The notes beneath the pieces were generated by a model. That model worked only from the letters and a program-made list of their open reading frames with translations, did no database searches and was not told where the DNA came from. The translations under genes were made by a program, and so were the position numbers. From Palsa-187 sp963819185 (GTDB taxonomy: Bacteria; Acidobacteriota; Terriglobia; Bryobacterales; Bryobacteraceae): a DNA stretch of 64,000 nt. Where the stretch lies: positions 248,001 to 312,000 of the forward strand of contig CAWFVG010000004.1 in the NCBI GenBank assembly GCA_963819185.1, read 5' to 3'. This document shows positions 1 through 10,196 of the stretch, in pieces; the first letter of the stretch is position 1, and every line of letters starts with the position of its first letter.

Positions 1-1313
1 TAGACCAGCGGCATGGTGGTAGCGCGGCGCCCGCCGAAGATCAGCGCGCTGACCGGCACGCCTGCCGGATCCTCCCACGCAGGGTCGATGGTCGGGCATT
101 GCGAGGCCGGCGCGGTGAAACGCGAATTGGGGTGGGCTGCCTTTGCGCCGGTCTCTTTGGCGATTTGCGGCGTCCACAGGTTGCCTTTCCAATCCAGGCA
201 TTCGGCCGGAGGCTGCTCCGTCATGCCCTCCCACCAGACGCCGCCGTCCGGGGTTAGAGCGGTGTTGGTGAAGATGCTGTTGCGCGCCAGGGTCTTCATG
301 GCGTTCGGATTAGTGTGCATCGAGGTGCCGGGCGCGACGCCGAAGAAACCGGCTTCGGGATTGATGGCGCGCAGGCGGCCTTGTGCATCGGGCTTGATCC
401 AGGCGATATCGTCGCCGACGGTCCAAACCTTCCAGCCTTCGAAGCTCTTGGGCGGAATCAGCATGGCGAAGTTGGTCTTGCCGCAGGCGCTGGGGAACGC
501 CGCGGCGACGTAGGTTTTCTCGCCTTGGGGATTTTCGACGCCCAGGATCAGCATGTGTTCCGCCATCCAGCCCTCATCGCGGGCGATGTTGGAGGCGATG
601 CGCAGCGCGAAACATTTCTTACCCAGCAGCGCATTGCCGCCGTAGCCGGAGCCGTAGGACCAGATTTCGCGGGTCTCCGGGAAGTGCACGATGTATTTTT
701 CGGGATTGCAAGGCCATGGCACGTCGCGAGCGCCGGGCCCCAGCGGCATCCCGACGCTGTGCATACACGGCACCACACGCTTGTAGTCCTTGTCGATCTC
801 GGCGTAGATCGGCAGGCCGATGCGCGCCATGATGCGCATATTGACAACCACGTATGGCGAATCGGTAAGCTGCACGCCGATCTGCGACATGGGTGAGCCC
901 ACCGGTCCCATGCTGAACGGCAAAACGAACATGGTGCGGCCGGCCATGGAGCCCTTGAACAGCTCCTTGAGCTTGCTTTTCATCTCATACGGGTTCACCC
1001 AGTTGTTGGTTGGACCGGCGTTGTCTTTCGACAGCGAGCAAATAAAAGTGCGGTCTTCCACGCGAGCCACATCGCTGGCATCGCTGCGGGCGTAATAACA
1101 ACCGGGCCACAGGTCCTGGTTGAGTTTGATCAGGGTTCCGGAATCGACCATCTGGGCGCAGAGGCCGTCGTATTCTTCCTGGGAGCCGTCCACCCAGTGG
1201 ATGGAGGCGGGCTGGGTCAGCTCAGCCATTTTCTCGACCCACCGGAGAAGATGCTTGTTCTCGCTTAAAGGCACGCTAACTTCGCGGCTAGACTTGAGGA
1301 TTGCAGTAGACAT
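1..1313 (-). CDS. pckG: Phosphoenolpyruvate carboxykinase (GTP), 3' end beyond window
   Basis: GTP-dependent PEP carboxykinase, the cytosolic enzyme that converts oxaloacetate plus GTP to PEP, CO2 and GDP and commits carbon to gluconeogenesis. The reverse strand is open from an ATG at 1311-1313 to the window edge, giving about 437 residues; the family is about 600, so the C-terminus lies outside. Visible family signatures are the N-terminal HWVDGS block, the FPSACGKTN P-loop with its reactive Cys, the WTVGDDIAW metal-binding segment and INPEAGFFGVAPGT. These separate it from the ATP-type enzyme. It appears monocistronic; the next gene upstream, on the same strand, ends 77 bases away. Identification is very secure. 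Confidence 0.96.
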   Translation of the reverse strand, partial: MSTAILKSSREVSVPLSENKHLLRWVEKMAELTQPASIHWVDGSQEEYDGLCAQMVDSGTLIKLNQDLWPGCYYARSDASDVARVEDRTFICSLSKDNAGPTNNWVNPYEMKSKLKELFKGSMAGRTMFVLPFSMGPVGSPMSQIGVQLTDSPYVVVNMRIMARIGLPIYAEIDKDYKRVVPCMHSVGMPLGPGARDVPWPCNPEKYIVHFPETREIWSYGSGYGGNALLGKKCFALRIASNIARDEGWMAEHMLILGVENPQGEKTYVAAAFPSACGKTNFAMLIPPKSFEGWKVWTVGDDIAWIKPDAQGRLRAINPEAGFFGVAPGTSMHTNPNAMKTLARNSIFTNTALTPDGGVWWEGMTEQPPAECLDWKGNLWTPQIAKETGAKAAHPNSRFTAPASQCPTIDPAWEDPAGVPVSALIFGGRRATTMPLV

Positions 1314-1389
1314 GACTTCTTAATATTATCGCGCGGCCTACATTGTCGCGCAGCCGCACGGGGCTGCGAAATCACGTCTGCGCGCGACC

Positions 1390-2097
1390 TCACGGCTGGG
1401 CCGAGGCCCGGAGCTGGCGAGCGTGGAGAATCTGGTTCAGAACGTGTTGCGTGGTCGCATTGCCGCGATCGAGATCCAGGGCCTGGCGAGTCTCCGTTTC
1501 CGCGCGATCGAGATCGCCGGAGAGAAACAGTGCGTAACCCAGATTAGAGCGATTTTGGACATTGCGCGGCAACACCGCGAGTGCCTGCTCCAGTTCCCCA
1601 ATGGCCTCCGGAATCCGGTTGGTCTTCAGGTATTCGGAGCCCAGCAGACTGTGTGCATACGGGACCGCCGATTTCTCTTTGAACGCGAGTTTAAGCTGTG
1701 CGATGGCCTTTTCGTGAAGGCCAGCTACTGAAAATCTGCGAGCTTGCTCCAGCATCTTCACGCCTTTGGCCGAAATCGGATGCTGGAGCCGCTCAGCCGA
1801 AACTGTCCCCGCGGGCGCGGGAGCCGGAGTGACCTCCGCGCCGCGCGGATTGTTGTAGAACGTGAGGTTCGCCGCGCGCGCTATCGGGGAATCCTCTGCT
1901 AATGGGATTCCGTCCGCAGCGCTTTGTACCGCTAAGTTTTGCGCCGAAGCACTCGGCAAGGAGACGCTTTGCGCCGCATAAGTCCGTGCAGCTGCCATTT
2001 GCATAGAAGCGGGGCTTTGCGCCAATACAACTTGCGCCAATAGAACTTGGCCCGATACCGAGGCCGACAAAAATAGAACACCGGTAAGCCGAGACAC
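1390..2097 (-). CDS. Exported tetratricopeptide-repeat protein
   Basis: A 235-residue protein of unknown specific function. It begins with a hydrophobic export signal (residues 1-26, ending near LAQ). A Ser/Ala-rich stretch follows, and residues 125-225 hold about three TPR units with typical A..LG..Y and A...L..AL spacing. TPR arrays mediate protein-protein contacts, so a periplasmic or envelope scaffold role is likely but inferred. The start is GTG, chosen because a strong GGAGGG ribosome-binding site lies about four bases before it; the ATG two bases upstream is in another frame. No operon partner is evident: the gene lies 229 bases downstream of the end of the export adaptor gene. Confidence 0.8.
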   Translation of the reverse strand: MSRLTGVLFLSASVSGQVLLAQVVLAQSPASMQMAAARTYAAQSVSLPSASAQNLAVQSAADGIPLAEDSPIARAANLTFYNNPRGAEVTPAPAPAGTVSAERLQHPISAKGVKMLEQARRFSVAGLHEKAIAQLKLAFKEKSAVPYAHSLLGSEYLKTNRIPEAIGELEQALAVLPRNVQNRSNLGYALFLSGDLDRAETETRQALDLDRGNATTQHVLNQILHARQLRASAQP

Positions 2098-2326
2098 ATT
2101 TCCCTCCAGAATGTGAAGTCAGGTAAACCAACGCGTGTTTTTGGAGGCCCCACCCCAAGGTGGCGGCCAGTGACGAGAGGAGAACTACGCAGTCAACCTA
2201 TAAGGCATCAGTCCCAAGGAAAGACGCTTATGGAAAAGTGAATAACATCTCTTTTCCACGTCCTCAGCATAGCCCCAGAAGCCTACCGCCGTCCAATTGA
2301 TTCTATTTATGAACCTGATGTAGGTG

Positions 2327-3586
2327 TCATCTTATCTGCACTTTAGGGGTTACCGACATACCCGGGCGAAGCTCGTGATCGTCATTTTGCCCGGGGTCTA
2401 TGGAAATGCGAACCGGAATTCGCTGCACTACGCGGACGTAGTTTCCGGTGGCGTTTTCCGGCGGCAGGAGGCTGAACCTGGCGCCGCTCGCGCCGGCGAT
2501 GCGCTCCACCTTGCCGCGGTAGGTGCGGCCATTGGCGTCGACTTCGAAGGTTGCCTTCTGCCCGATGCGCATGTTCTTCAACTGGGTCTCTTTGAAGTTG
2601 GCGGTGACCCAGATGTCATCCAGGGCGACAATCGCCATTAACTGCTGCCCGGCGGCGACGTTCTGGCCCACATCCACCGCCTTTCTTCCGATCATTCCAT
2701 TGACCGGAGCGGTGATGGTCGCGTAGCTCAGGTTGAGTTGCGCCTGCTCGACCTCGGCCCGCTTTTGTGCGACCACGGCCTGTGCGGCTTGCGCATGGGA
2801 TTCGACGGCCTTGACCTGCTCCGGACCGGCGCCCGCGGCCTCCACCCCGGCTTGAGCCTGAGCCACGCGGGAGCGAGCTTGATCGACGGCGTGCTCGGCT
2901 GCCGCGATATTGCGCTCGGCCGCGGTTACAGCGGCCTGCTGCGAGTCGACGGTGGCGCTGGCGGCCTGCTCCGTGGCGACCGCCTGTTCGTAGGTTTCGC
3001 GCGCAATCTCGTCCTTGGCCACCAGGGTTTTGTAGCGCGCCACGTCCTGCGCGGCTTTGTTGCGATTGGCTTGCGCCACGCGCACGTCGGCTTGCGCCAC
3101 CTGGAGGCGCGCCCGCAGCACTCCCAATTGCTGTTCCGACGAACTCAATGCGGCGGTAGCGTCGTCTTTGACGGAGCGCGCGTTGTTGAGGGCGCCCACG
3201 GTCGACGCTGAAGTTGCCGGAACGTCGCTGCGCGCACTTTGGAAATTGGCTTCCGCGTCGGCCAGATCAGCCTTGGCCTTGGCCAGCGCCACTTCCAGAT
3301 CCTTAGTGTCAAGCTGCACAAGCACGTCGCCGGCCTTCACCGCGACCTGGTCCTGCGCCATTACCGCGACGACGTTGCCTGTGATGCGCGCACTAATCGG
3401 GACAATGGTGCCGTCGACCTGCGCATCATCGGTAGATTCCTCTACCGAGAGCCGCTGCCATACTGTATAGCCGGCCACTCCCAGGCCCGCCAGGATGGCC
3501 AGAGACACGACCCACTTGATCGCAGTTTTGACTCCGCCGCCGGTTTTTGGCGCTTCAGAAGATGTTTTGTCCATTACCTCCGCCAT
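2327..3586 (-). CDS. HlyD/EmrA-family membrane fusion protein
   Basis: Periplasmic adaptor of a tripartite export pump, 419 residues. It has one N-terminal membrane anchor (about residues 23-44), then a biotinyl-lipoyl half-motif (GNVVAV...VKAGDVLVQLD). A long Ala/Gln-rich coiled-coil hairpin spans roughly residues 95-255. The second lipoyl half (ATITAPVNGMIG) and a beta-barrel domain with the DIWVTANFKETQ segment typical of EmrA follow. It lies three bases downstream of the TolC-like gene on the same strand, so the two probably form an operon. No EmrB-like major-facilitator or ABC permease is adjacent; the inner-membrane partner must be encoded elsewhere. The substrate cannot be inferred. 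Confidence 0.9.
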   Translation of the reverse strand: MAEVMDKTSSEAPKTGGGVKTAIKWVVSLAILAGLGVAGYTVWQRLSVEESTDDAQVDGTIVPISARITGNVVAVMAQDQVAVKAGDVLVQLDTKDLEVALAKAKADLADAEANFQSARSDVPATSASTVGALNNARSVKDDATAALSSSEQQLGVLRARLQVAQADVRVAQANRNKAAQDVARYKTLVAKDEIARETYEQAVATEQAASATVDSQQAAVTAAERNIAAAEHAVDQARSRVAQAQAGVEAAGAGPEQVKAVESHAQAAQAVVAQKRAEVEQAQLNLSYATITAPVNGMIGRKAVDVGQNVAAGQQLMAIVALDDIWVTANFKETQLKNMRIGQKATFEVDANGRTYRGKVERIAGASGARFSLLPPENATGNYVRVVQRIPVRISIDPGQNDDHELRPGMSVTPKVQIR

Positions 3587-3589
3587 CCC

Positions 3590-5026
3590 TTAGTTTCCTC
3601 CCAGAAACCGCCGGAGCGTTGTATCGGTGGTTCCCACGGCCCGCGCCAAAGCCACTTTGGCCAGGTTGTGCAAATACTGGCCGTTGATCAATTCCTGATT
3701 CGCCTCGGCTAAAGCCTCTTGCGCCTGGATCACTTCCAGATTATCCGTGACTCCGGCGCCGACCCGGTCGCGCGCCTGCTGGAGCGCAAGATTCGCCAGG
3801 TCTACATTGCTGCGCGCCAGGTTTACCTGATCCGCGGCCGTGCTGAGATCCAGAAGCGAGGAACGCACTTCGAAATCGATCTTGCCGCGCAGATCGGCCA
3901 GCTCATTGCGGCGCCGCTCGATCTCGATATCCGCGGAGGTCTGATCGGCGCGAATCCGGCCGCCGTCAAAAACGTTGACGCTCACGGTTCCGGTCACGGT
4001 AAAGGCGCCGTGCGATTGCGCCAGACTGGGGCCGATATCGCCGTAGTTGGCTGCGACAAAGCCCGTGGGCAGGCGCTGTGCGCTGGCGGCCTGGCGCGCG
4101 ATCTCGGCCGCGTGAACTTGCGCTTCGCCGCTGCGGTAGTCCGCGCGGGATTGATAGGCCTGGTCGAGAAGTGAAGCCGCATTCAGATCTTCCAAGGGTT
4201 TGTAAGGCGCCTGATCCGTGGTCTCGAAGTCCTGGCCGTAAGGCAGGCCGATGGCGCGCGTCAGCACCAGCTTGTCCTTGGCGAGTTGGTTCTGCGCCGC
4301 CAGCAGGCGCTGCTGCTGCGTCTTGAGCTCGACTTGCGCCCGAAGATCGTCGATGGCCGGTCTTACACCGGCCTGGTGCTGATCGTGCGCGGTTGCAGCG
4401 AGATCCTCCGCCGTGGAGATTTGCATCTTCGTTATATCGACGCGGCTCAAGTCCGCCAGGATGGTGATATACCCGGTGGCGACCGCTTCCACCACCAGGT
4501 CGCGGCCGTCGTCGATGGACAATTGTGCGGCGCGGGCGTTTTCGGCGGATACCTTCAGGTTCTTGAAAGCAGTCCAGTCGAAGGCCGGGACGTTGGCGAA
4601 GGCGCGTATGTCACTGTAGGAGAATGGCCCGACCACGGCGGGGATGCCGGGGAAATGGAGCCCGTACACGGCCAGGCTGATCTGCGTCTCGTATTCCGCG
4701 AACGCCGCGCTGACGCTGGGGAGCAAAGCGCTGAGAGCGTGCAGACGGTCCTGGCGCGCCGCGCTCCCGGCCGATTCGCGCACCAGCATCCCCAGGTTGG
4801 CCTTGAGGCCCCGGTCGATAGCGTCCTGAAGCGACAACTTCAGGGGCGTGGGGCCGGCCGTGCCCTGCGCCGCGCTGCCGTGAAACTGGTCCTCGGAGGA
4901 AAAATTGAGCCCTCCGGCTAACCCCACGGCGCGTTGAGACGGGGGCGGCGGATATTGCCCCGGCAACCGCAGGGCGCCCAAGGCGATCATGGCAAGCAAG
5001 GGTAAAAGTATCCTGAGAGGCTTCAT
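3590..5026 (-). CDS. TolC-family outer membrane efflux protein
   Basis: Outer-membrane channel of a tripartite exporter, about 478 residues. The start is placed at MKPLRILLPLLAM (ATG at 5024-5026) because this opens a signal peptide that ends near the LPGQ segment. The open frame runs on to 5524, but that extension has no family-like sequence. Two OEP repeats are visible: the first begins with LSLQDAIDRGLKAN, the second with QAYQSRADYRSGEAQ. Long amphipathic alpha-hairpins and the Asp-rich DRVGAGVTDNLEV turn typical of TolC proteins are also present. It is the first gene of a two-gene unit with the HlyD/EmrA-like adaptor three bases downstream. Confidence 0.9.
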   Translation of the reverse strand: MKPLRILLPLLAMIALGALRLPGQYPPPPSQRAVGLAGGLNFSSEDQFHGSAAQGTAGPTPLKLSLQDAIDRGLKANLGMLVRESAGSAARQDRLHALSALLPSVSAAFAEYETQISLAVYGLHFPGIPAVVGPFSYSDIRAFANVPAFDWTAFKNLKVSAENARAAQLSIDDGRDLVVEAVATGYITILADLSRVDITKMQISTAEDLAATAHDQHQAGVRPAIDDLRAQVELKTQQQRLLAAQNQLAKDKLVLTRAIGLPYGQDFETTDQAPYKPLEDLNAASLLDQAYQSRADYRSGEAQVHAAEIARQAASAQRLPTGFVAANYGDIGPSLAQSHGAFTVTGTVSVNVFDGGRIRADQTSADIEIERRRNELADLRGKIDFEVRSSLLDLSTAADQVNLARSNVDLANLALQQARDRVGAGVTDNLEVIQAQEALAEANQELINGQYLHNLAKVALARAVGTTDTTLRRFLGGN

Positions 5027-5398
5027 TTCTCGATTCTTCTTTGCGGATCGGGCCCGCGAGGTGGGACTCAGATTTTCAGTATAACGGGTGAGCGCAGGCC
5101 GCCGGAGCGTTAACATGGACAACATGGTTAAGGGCCTTTGGCGGCGATTGAATGAGGTGTTGTCGCGTCGCCGCGCCGCTGGACGCAAAGCTCGTGCCCG
5201 GCGCAGAATTCGGGAGCTCAGCGACCGATCACAAATGGAAATCGGCACAAAGAACTGGTCAAGGGGTGACTTGCACGAGCGGTAGTGCTTCTTCATCTGA
5301 GGCCGATCGCTTGAGACGGTTTTTTGAATCCTAAGTTCCCTTGACACTCCTGCTCCGGAGGCGCATACTGTTATGGCGAATAAAAGGCGAATAATGGT
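5027..5398. promoter_or_regulatory. Intergenic region with candidate imuA promoter and direct repeat
   Basis: A 372-base gap between the divergent tolC-like and imuA genes, with no gene recognised. Near its right end, TTGACA at 5341-5346 is followed after 17 bases by CATACT at 5364-5369, a plausible sigma-70 promoter for the mutasome cassette. Just downstream, the nonamer GGCGAATAA occurs twice (5375-5383 and 5386-5394) with an 11-base period. A repeat placed between promoter and start codon could be an operator, which would fit the SOS control usual for imuA-imuB-dnaE2. It does not match the LexA boxes I know, so this is inference. Confidence 0.4.
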
Positions 5399-5938
5399 AT
5401 GTTGTCCGCACTTCCTCTGGGGTTCCGGTTTGCCGAGCAACCTCAATTGCTGCATGGATTTCCCCGTGGCAGGATCAGTGAAATTTACGGCCCTCGCTTG
5501 AGTGGCCGCACCGGGCTGGTTCATTCGGTTCTAGCAGCTTCCACGGGGCTGGGCGAGTGGGCCGCGCTGATCGACACGGCGAATGCATTCGACCTCTGCT
5601 CGGCTGCGGCAGCCGGTGTTGTGCTCGAAAAATTGTTGTGGGTACGCTGCGGCGGCAATGCCGAGCACGCCTTGCGAGCGGCAGACCTGCTGCTGCAAGC
5701 CGGAGGGTTCGGGGTGGTGGCTCTGGATTTGATCGACGCCTCCGCCCAGGCTCTGGCGCGCATTCCTCCCACGGCATGGTTCCGGTTCCGGCGCGCCATC
5801 GAACCCACGCCGGCGGTTTTCCTGGTAATCGCCGAGAAACCGCTGACCAAATCCTGCGCGGCCAAACGAGTCTCGCTGGAGCGCAAGAAGCCGGTGTTCG
5901 CCGGCGCTGCTCCTTTTAAGGTTCTAAAAGCAGGCTAG
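5399..5938 (+). CDS. imuA: ImuA-like RecA-fold mutasome accessory protein
   Basis: A 179-residue RecA-like protein resembling ImuA, the small partner that supports ImuB and DnaE2 in damage-induced mutagenesis. The Walker A region reads GPRLSGRTGL, with Arg in place of the usual Lys, and a Walker B-like strand VVALDLID lies near residue 108. The protein lacks the DNA-binding extensions of RecA. It is the first gene of a three-gene cassette: imuB starts four bases after its stop and dnaE2 follows. The assignment relies as much on this conserved order as on the sequence. The ATG has no clear ribosome-binding site and overlaps the end of a direct repeat. Confidence 0.75.
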   Translation: MLSALPLGFRFAEQPQLLHGFPRGRISEIYGPRLSGRTGLVHSVLAASTGLGEWAALIDTANAFDLCSAAAAGVVLEKLLWVRCGGNAEHALRAADLLLQAGGFGVVALDLIDASAQALARIPPTAWFRFRRAIEPTPAVFLVIAEKPLTKSCAAKRVSLERKKPVFAGAAPFKVLKAG

Positions 5939-5942
5939 CGGT

Positions 5943-7091
5943 ATGTATGTCTGCATCCATTCGCCCAACGCGGGCGAAGTAGCCCGATCTTTCTCTCCGT
6001 GGGTGGAAGTGGTGGACGAATCCACTGTCGTGTTCCCGGTCACGGAGAGACAACTAGCGAAACTGCCTACGAACATTCCGATGGCCGTGGCCTCGACGGT
6101 CGAGGCCGCAATTCTGGCGGCTCGAAATTTTCCGGAACAAACGATCATTCCACCCGGTGAAGAAGCACGCGTGCTCGGCTCGCTTTCGATCGACTGCCTG
6201 CCGCCCGACCCGGAAATTTTTCAGACACTGGATCTGTGGGGCGTTCGCTCGCTGAGCGATCTGGCCCGGCTGCCGGAAGATGGATTAGTGAGCCGGTTAG
6301 GCCCGCGCGGATTATGGTTGCAGAAGCTGGCGCGGGGAACCCTGGATCGTCCGCTGCGGCCCGTTCCGATAGAGACCGTTTACGAAGAATCGGCCGAGTT
6401 CGATCATCCCATCGAGCTGCGTGAGCCGCTGCTGTTCCTGATCGGACGGTTCTTGTTCGATCTGACGGCCAAGCTACGGGCGCAGTCGCTTGCCGCGGGC
6501 GCGTTGATTCTAACGCTGAACAAGCAAGAAAGGAGGCTGAGCCTCCCCTTCCCCACTCGCGACGTTAAATTCCTGCTGAAACTGACGGAGCATTCGCTCG
6601 AACGGCAGCCTCCGGAGGAGCCGGTGGAACGAGTGCTCTTGCGGATCGAGCCGACTGAGCCGCGGCGCGTGCAGCACGGACTGTTTACGCTGGCCGCTCC
6701 GGAGCCGGAAAAGCTGGAACTGACGCTGGGCAAGATTCGGGGATTGGTGGGCGCGGCGAATGTGCTGTATCCGAAACTCGAAGACACGCACCGGCCGGGT
6801 TGCGGAGAAAACGACGCGCCACGTTACGGATTCCGCTATTTCACTCAACCTCTTGAAGCCCGGGTTGAGCCGTCACAAGGGCAGCCGCAACAAATTTGGA
6901 CCCGTTCGGTGCAAGGGCGGATTGTGAACATCGCCGGGCCGTGGCGGTCGAGTGGAGATTGGTGGAGACCTCCAGGTGACGGCGCATGGAATAGAGACGA
7001 GTTCGATCTTCTGTTGAGCGACGGTGCGCTGTACCGGCTGGTGCGGGACCGCGCCGCGGGCAAATGGCTGCTGGAAGGGGTTTATGACTAA
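5943..7091 (+). CDS. imuB: Short ImuB-like Y-family polymerase homologue
   Basis: A 382-residue protein related to ImuB, the catalytically inactive Y-family polymerase homologue that links DnaE2 to the beta clamp. The N-terminal palm is reduced: no Asp-x-Asp or Asp-Glu catalytic motif is visible and only about 95 residues precede the helix-hairpin-helix thumb (LDLWGVRSLSDLARLP). A little-finger domain and a C-terminal ImuB-type tail (WTRSVQGRIVNIAGPWRSSG, then WNRDEFDLLLSDG) follow. Most ImuB proteins are nearer 480-520 residues, so this one has lost part of the polymerase core. It starts four bases after imuA and ends eight bases before dnaE2, consistent with one transcript. Confidence 0.8.
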   Translation: MYVCIHSPNAGEVARSFSPWVEVVDESTVVFPVTERQLAKLPTNIPMAVASTVEAAILAARNFPEQTIIPPGEEARVLGSLSIDCLPPDPEIFQTLDLWGVRSLSDLARLPEDGLVSRLGPRGLWLQKLARGTLDRPLRPVPIETVYEESAEFDHPIELREPLLFLIGRFLFDLTAKLRAQSLAAGALILTLNKQERRLSLPFPTRDVKFLLKLTEHSLERQPPEEPVERVLLRIEPTEPRRVQHGLFTLAAPEPEKLELTLGKIRGLVGAANVLYPKLEDTHRPGCGENDAPRYGFRYFTQPLEARVEPSQGQPQQIWTRSVQGRIVNIAGPWRSSGDWWRPPGDGAWNRDEFDLLLSDGALYRLVRDRAAGKWLLEGVYD

Positions 7092-7099
7092 GGGCTCCT

Positions 7100-10000
7100 A
7101 TGACTAAATTTGTCGATTTCCGCGTGCGCTCGGCATTCAGTTTTCTGGAGGGTGCATCGCTTCCGGAGGATTTGATCCAACGCGCGTCCAGCCTGGGCCA
7201 TGCGGCCATGGCGCTGATGGATCGCGATAACTTGAGCGGCGCGCCCCGCTTCTACATGGCCGCGAAAAAGACCGGCGCGAAGGCGCACCTGGGAGCCGAA
7301 ATCAGCGGCGAGGATGGGGATCGCTACGCACTGCTGGCGGAAAGCCGTGAAGGCTATCAAAACTTGTGCCGCCTGATCACATCGATGAAGCTGCGCGCTG
7401 CCAAGGGCGAAGCTGCTGCATCGGAGGACGAACTGGCGCGATATGCAACAGGATTGGTGTGCCTCACCGGCGCCGATATCCAGAAAAGCCCGCCTACGCG
7501 CGACCGCTTCGAAAAATTAATCCGTCTGTTCGGCCCGCGCAACGTTTACGCCGAATTGCAGCGCCATTTTCATCGCGATGAGGAGACTCGCAACCAGGCG
7601 GTGATGGAACTGGCCGGCTCGCTCAAGCTGCCCCTGATCGCGACCAATGGAGTCTGTCACGCCACTCCGGAGGAACGTGAGCTTTTTGACGCCCTGACGG
7701 CGGTGCGGCACAAAACCACGGTGATGCAGGCAGGCAAGCTGCTGGCTCGCAATGCCGAGCGGTATTTGAAAAGTCCCGCGGAGATGGCCGGGCTTTTTTC
7801 CGATGTACACCGGGCTATCGAGGAGACGGTGGAGCTGTCCCAGCGGTTGAATTTCACGCTGGCCGATCTGGGTTATGAATTTCCGCGCTATCCGGTGCCG
7901 CCAGACGAGACCATCAACTCCTTCCTGCGCCAGAGGACCGATGAAGGCGCGCGGCGGCGCTACCAGCCGTATCACGATCGCGCTCGCAACCAGATCGAGC
8001 GCGAACTGGCGCTGATCGAGAAGCTGAACCTGGCGGGATATTTTCTGATCGTATGGGACATGGTCGAATTCTGCCGAGCCAACGGCATTCTGGCGCAAGG
8101 GCGGGGCTCGGCCGCCAATAGCGCGGTGTGTTATTCGCTCGGCATTACGGCGGTGGATCCCGTGGCGATGGATCTGCTGTTCGAGCGGTTCTTATCGGAA
8201 GAACGCGGCGAATGGCCGGATATCGATATCGACCTGCCCTCCGGCGATCAGCGCGAGCGCGTAATTCAGTACGTCTACCAGCGCTATGGCGAGCGCGGCG
8301 CGGCCATGACGGCGAATGTCATCACTTATCGAGGGCGCTCCGCGGCGCGGGATATCGGCAAGGCTTTGGGGTTTACTCCCGAAGTGTTGGGAAAGTTATC
8401 TGCGTTAGTAGCTCGCTGGGGCTGGAAAGATCCGGACGATACGGCGGAACGGCAATTTCGCCAAGCCGGTTACGATCTGGAAGATCCACGCATCCGCAAA
8501 TTCTTGGAGCTGTACTCGGCCACGCAGAATCTGCCGCGGCACCTGGGGCAGCACTCCGGGGGGATGGTGATTTGTCAGGGCGAACTCGACCGCATCGTGC
8601 CGATGGAGCCGGCCACTATGCCCGGCCGGGTGGTGATTGAGTGGGACAAAGAAGATTGCGCCGACCTCGGATTGATCAAGGTCGACCTGCTGGGGCTGGG
8701 CATGATGGCGGTGCTGGAAGAATCGCTCGATCTGATCCGCCGGCATGAACACCAAGAAGTGGATCTGGCGCATCTGCCGCAGGACGATCCGGCGGTGTAT
8801 GAAGCGCTGCAACGCGCCGACACCATTGGGATGTTTCAGGTGGAGAGCCGCGCGCAGATGTCGTGCCTGCCGCGCCTGAAGCCCAAAAAGTTTTACGACA
8901 TTGTGGTGCAGGTGGCCATTATCCGGCCGGGGCCAATTGTCGGGAAAATGCTCCATCCGTATTTGCGGCGCCGGCAGGGATACGAAGAGGCCGCATGCTT
9001 GCATCCGTCGCTGGAGACGGTGCTGAGGCGGACTCTCGGCGTGCCGCTGTTTCAGGAGCAATTGCTGAGGATCGCGATGATCGCGGCGAATTTTACGGGA
9101 GGCGAAGCAGAGGAACTGCGCCGGGCGATGGGATTCAAGCGGTCTGAGGCGCGGATGCGCGAGATCGAGACTCGCCTGCGCGCGGGGATGACGCAAAACC
9201 GGATCGTGGGTGAGACGCAGGATCGCATTGTGCAATCGATCACCTCGTTTGCGCTGTATGGATTTCCGGAATCGCATGCGGCCAGCTTCGCCTTGATCGC
9301 CTATGCAAGCGCGTATTTGAAGTGCCACCATCTGGCGGCGTTCACGGCGGCGATTTTGAATCAGCAGCCGATGGGGTTTTATCATCCGGCGACCCTGGTG
9401 AAAGACGCACAGAGGCACGGGCTGCATTTCCTGCCGGTGGATGTGGAGAAATCGGACTGGGCGTGCACCATTGAGAACGCTTCCGTGCGTTTGGGGTTCA
9501 ACTATGTGCGAGGATTGCGCGAGGAGACGGCGAAGGCAATCGTCGCGGCGCGGCCGTTTGCCAGTATCGACGATGTCGCGCGCAGGGTGCGTGGATTGAG
9601 GAAGGACGAATTAAGGATGCTAGCCGAGATTGGCGCGCTGAACTCGCTGGCGACTCACCGCCGCGATGCATTGTGGGAGGTCGAGAAAGCTCTGCGCCCG
9701 GCGGGGCCGTTATTCGAAGGCCTCGAAACAACAGAACGTCACCCCGCTCACTGCCATGACCGCGCCCGAACGTATTCGCGCCGATTTCTACGGCACCGGC
9801 GTGACCATCGGCATGCATCCCATGCGGCTTTACCGGGAGCAGATGCGGACGCGCGGAGTTTTCGCGGCGTCTCAATTGAAGTTCGCCAAGAAGGGGCGCA
9901 CGGTGCGTGTGGCCGGGTGCGTGATCTGCCGCCAGAGGCCGGGCACGGCCAAAGGTTTCTTGTTCCTAAGCCTGGAAGACGAAACCGGCATTGCCAACGC

Positions 10001-10184
10001 CATCGTCGAGCCGCAGCTGTTCGATACCTACCGCGAAGTGCTGGTCACGGCGCCGTATTTGTTGATCGAGGGCACGTTGCAAAATCAGCAGGGAGCGATT
10101 TCGCTCAAGCTGCGCCACGCCGAGCGGCTGGAGTTCGCCAGCGCCTCCGCCAACATTCAGGTTCCCTCACACGATTTCCGATAG
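7100..10184 (+). CDS. dnaE2: Error-prone DNA polymerase DnaE2, single-base frameshift near C-terminus
   Basis: Alpha-type C-family polymerase that performs translesion synthesis with ImuA and ImuB. The N-terminal PHP domain has lost metal ligands (FRVRS and MDRD where active PHP domains have HxH and DHD). The palm retains the PDIDIDLPSGDQR catalytic Asp cluster. The helix-hairpin-helix segment lies at GLREETAKAI. The first frame runs 7100 to about 9727; it then reads into nonsense until 10240. The shifted frame encodes the expected continuation, RADFYGTGVTIGMHP, plus the OB fold (GRTVRVAGCVICRQRPG, GFLFLSLEDETG) ending at 10184. Removing one A from the AAA at 9726-9728 joins the two. Either a real lesion or an assembly error. 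Confidence 0.9.
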
Positions 10185-10196
10185 TAGGATTGAGGG

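Noticed and set aside
5027..5524. N-terminal extension of the TolC-like protein
   Set aside because: The frame is open but runs through the imuA promoter region and into imuA, has no signal peptide at its start and no similarity to the family; the signal peptide begins at 5026.
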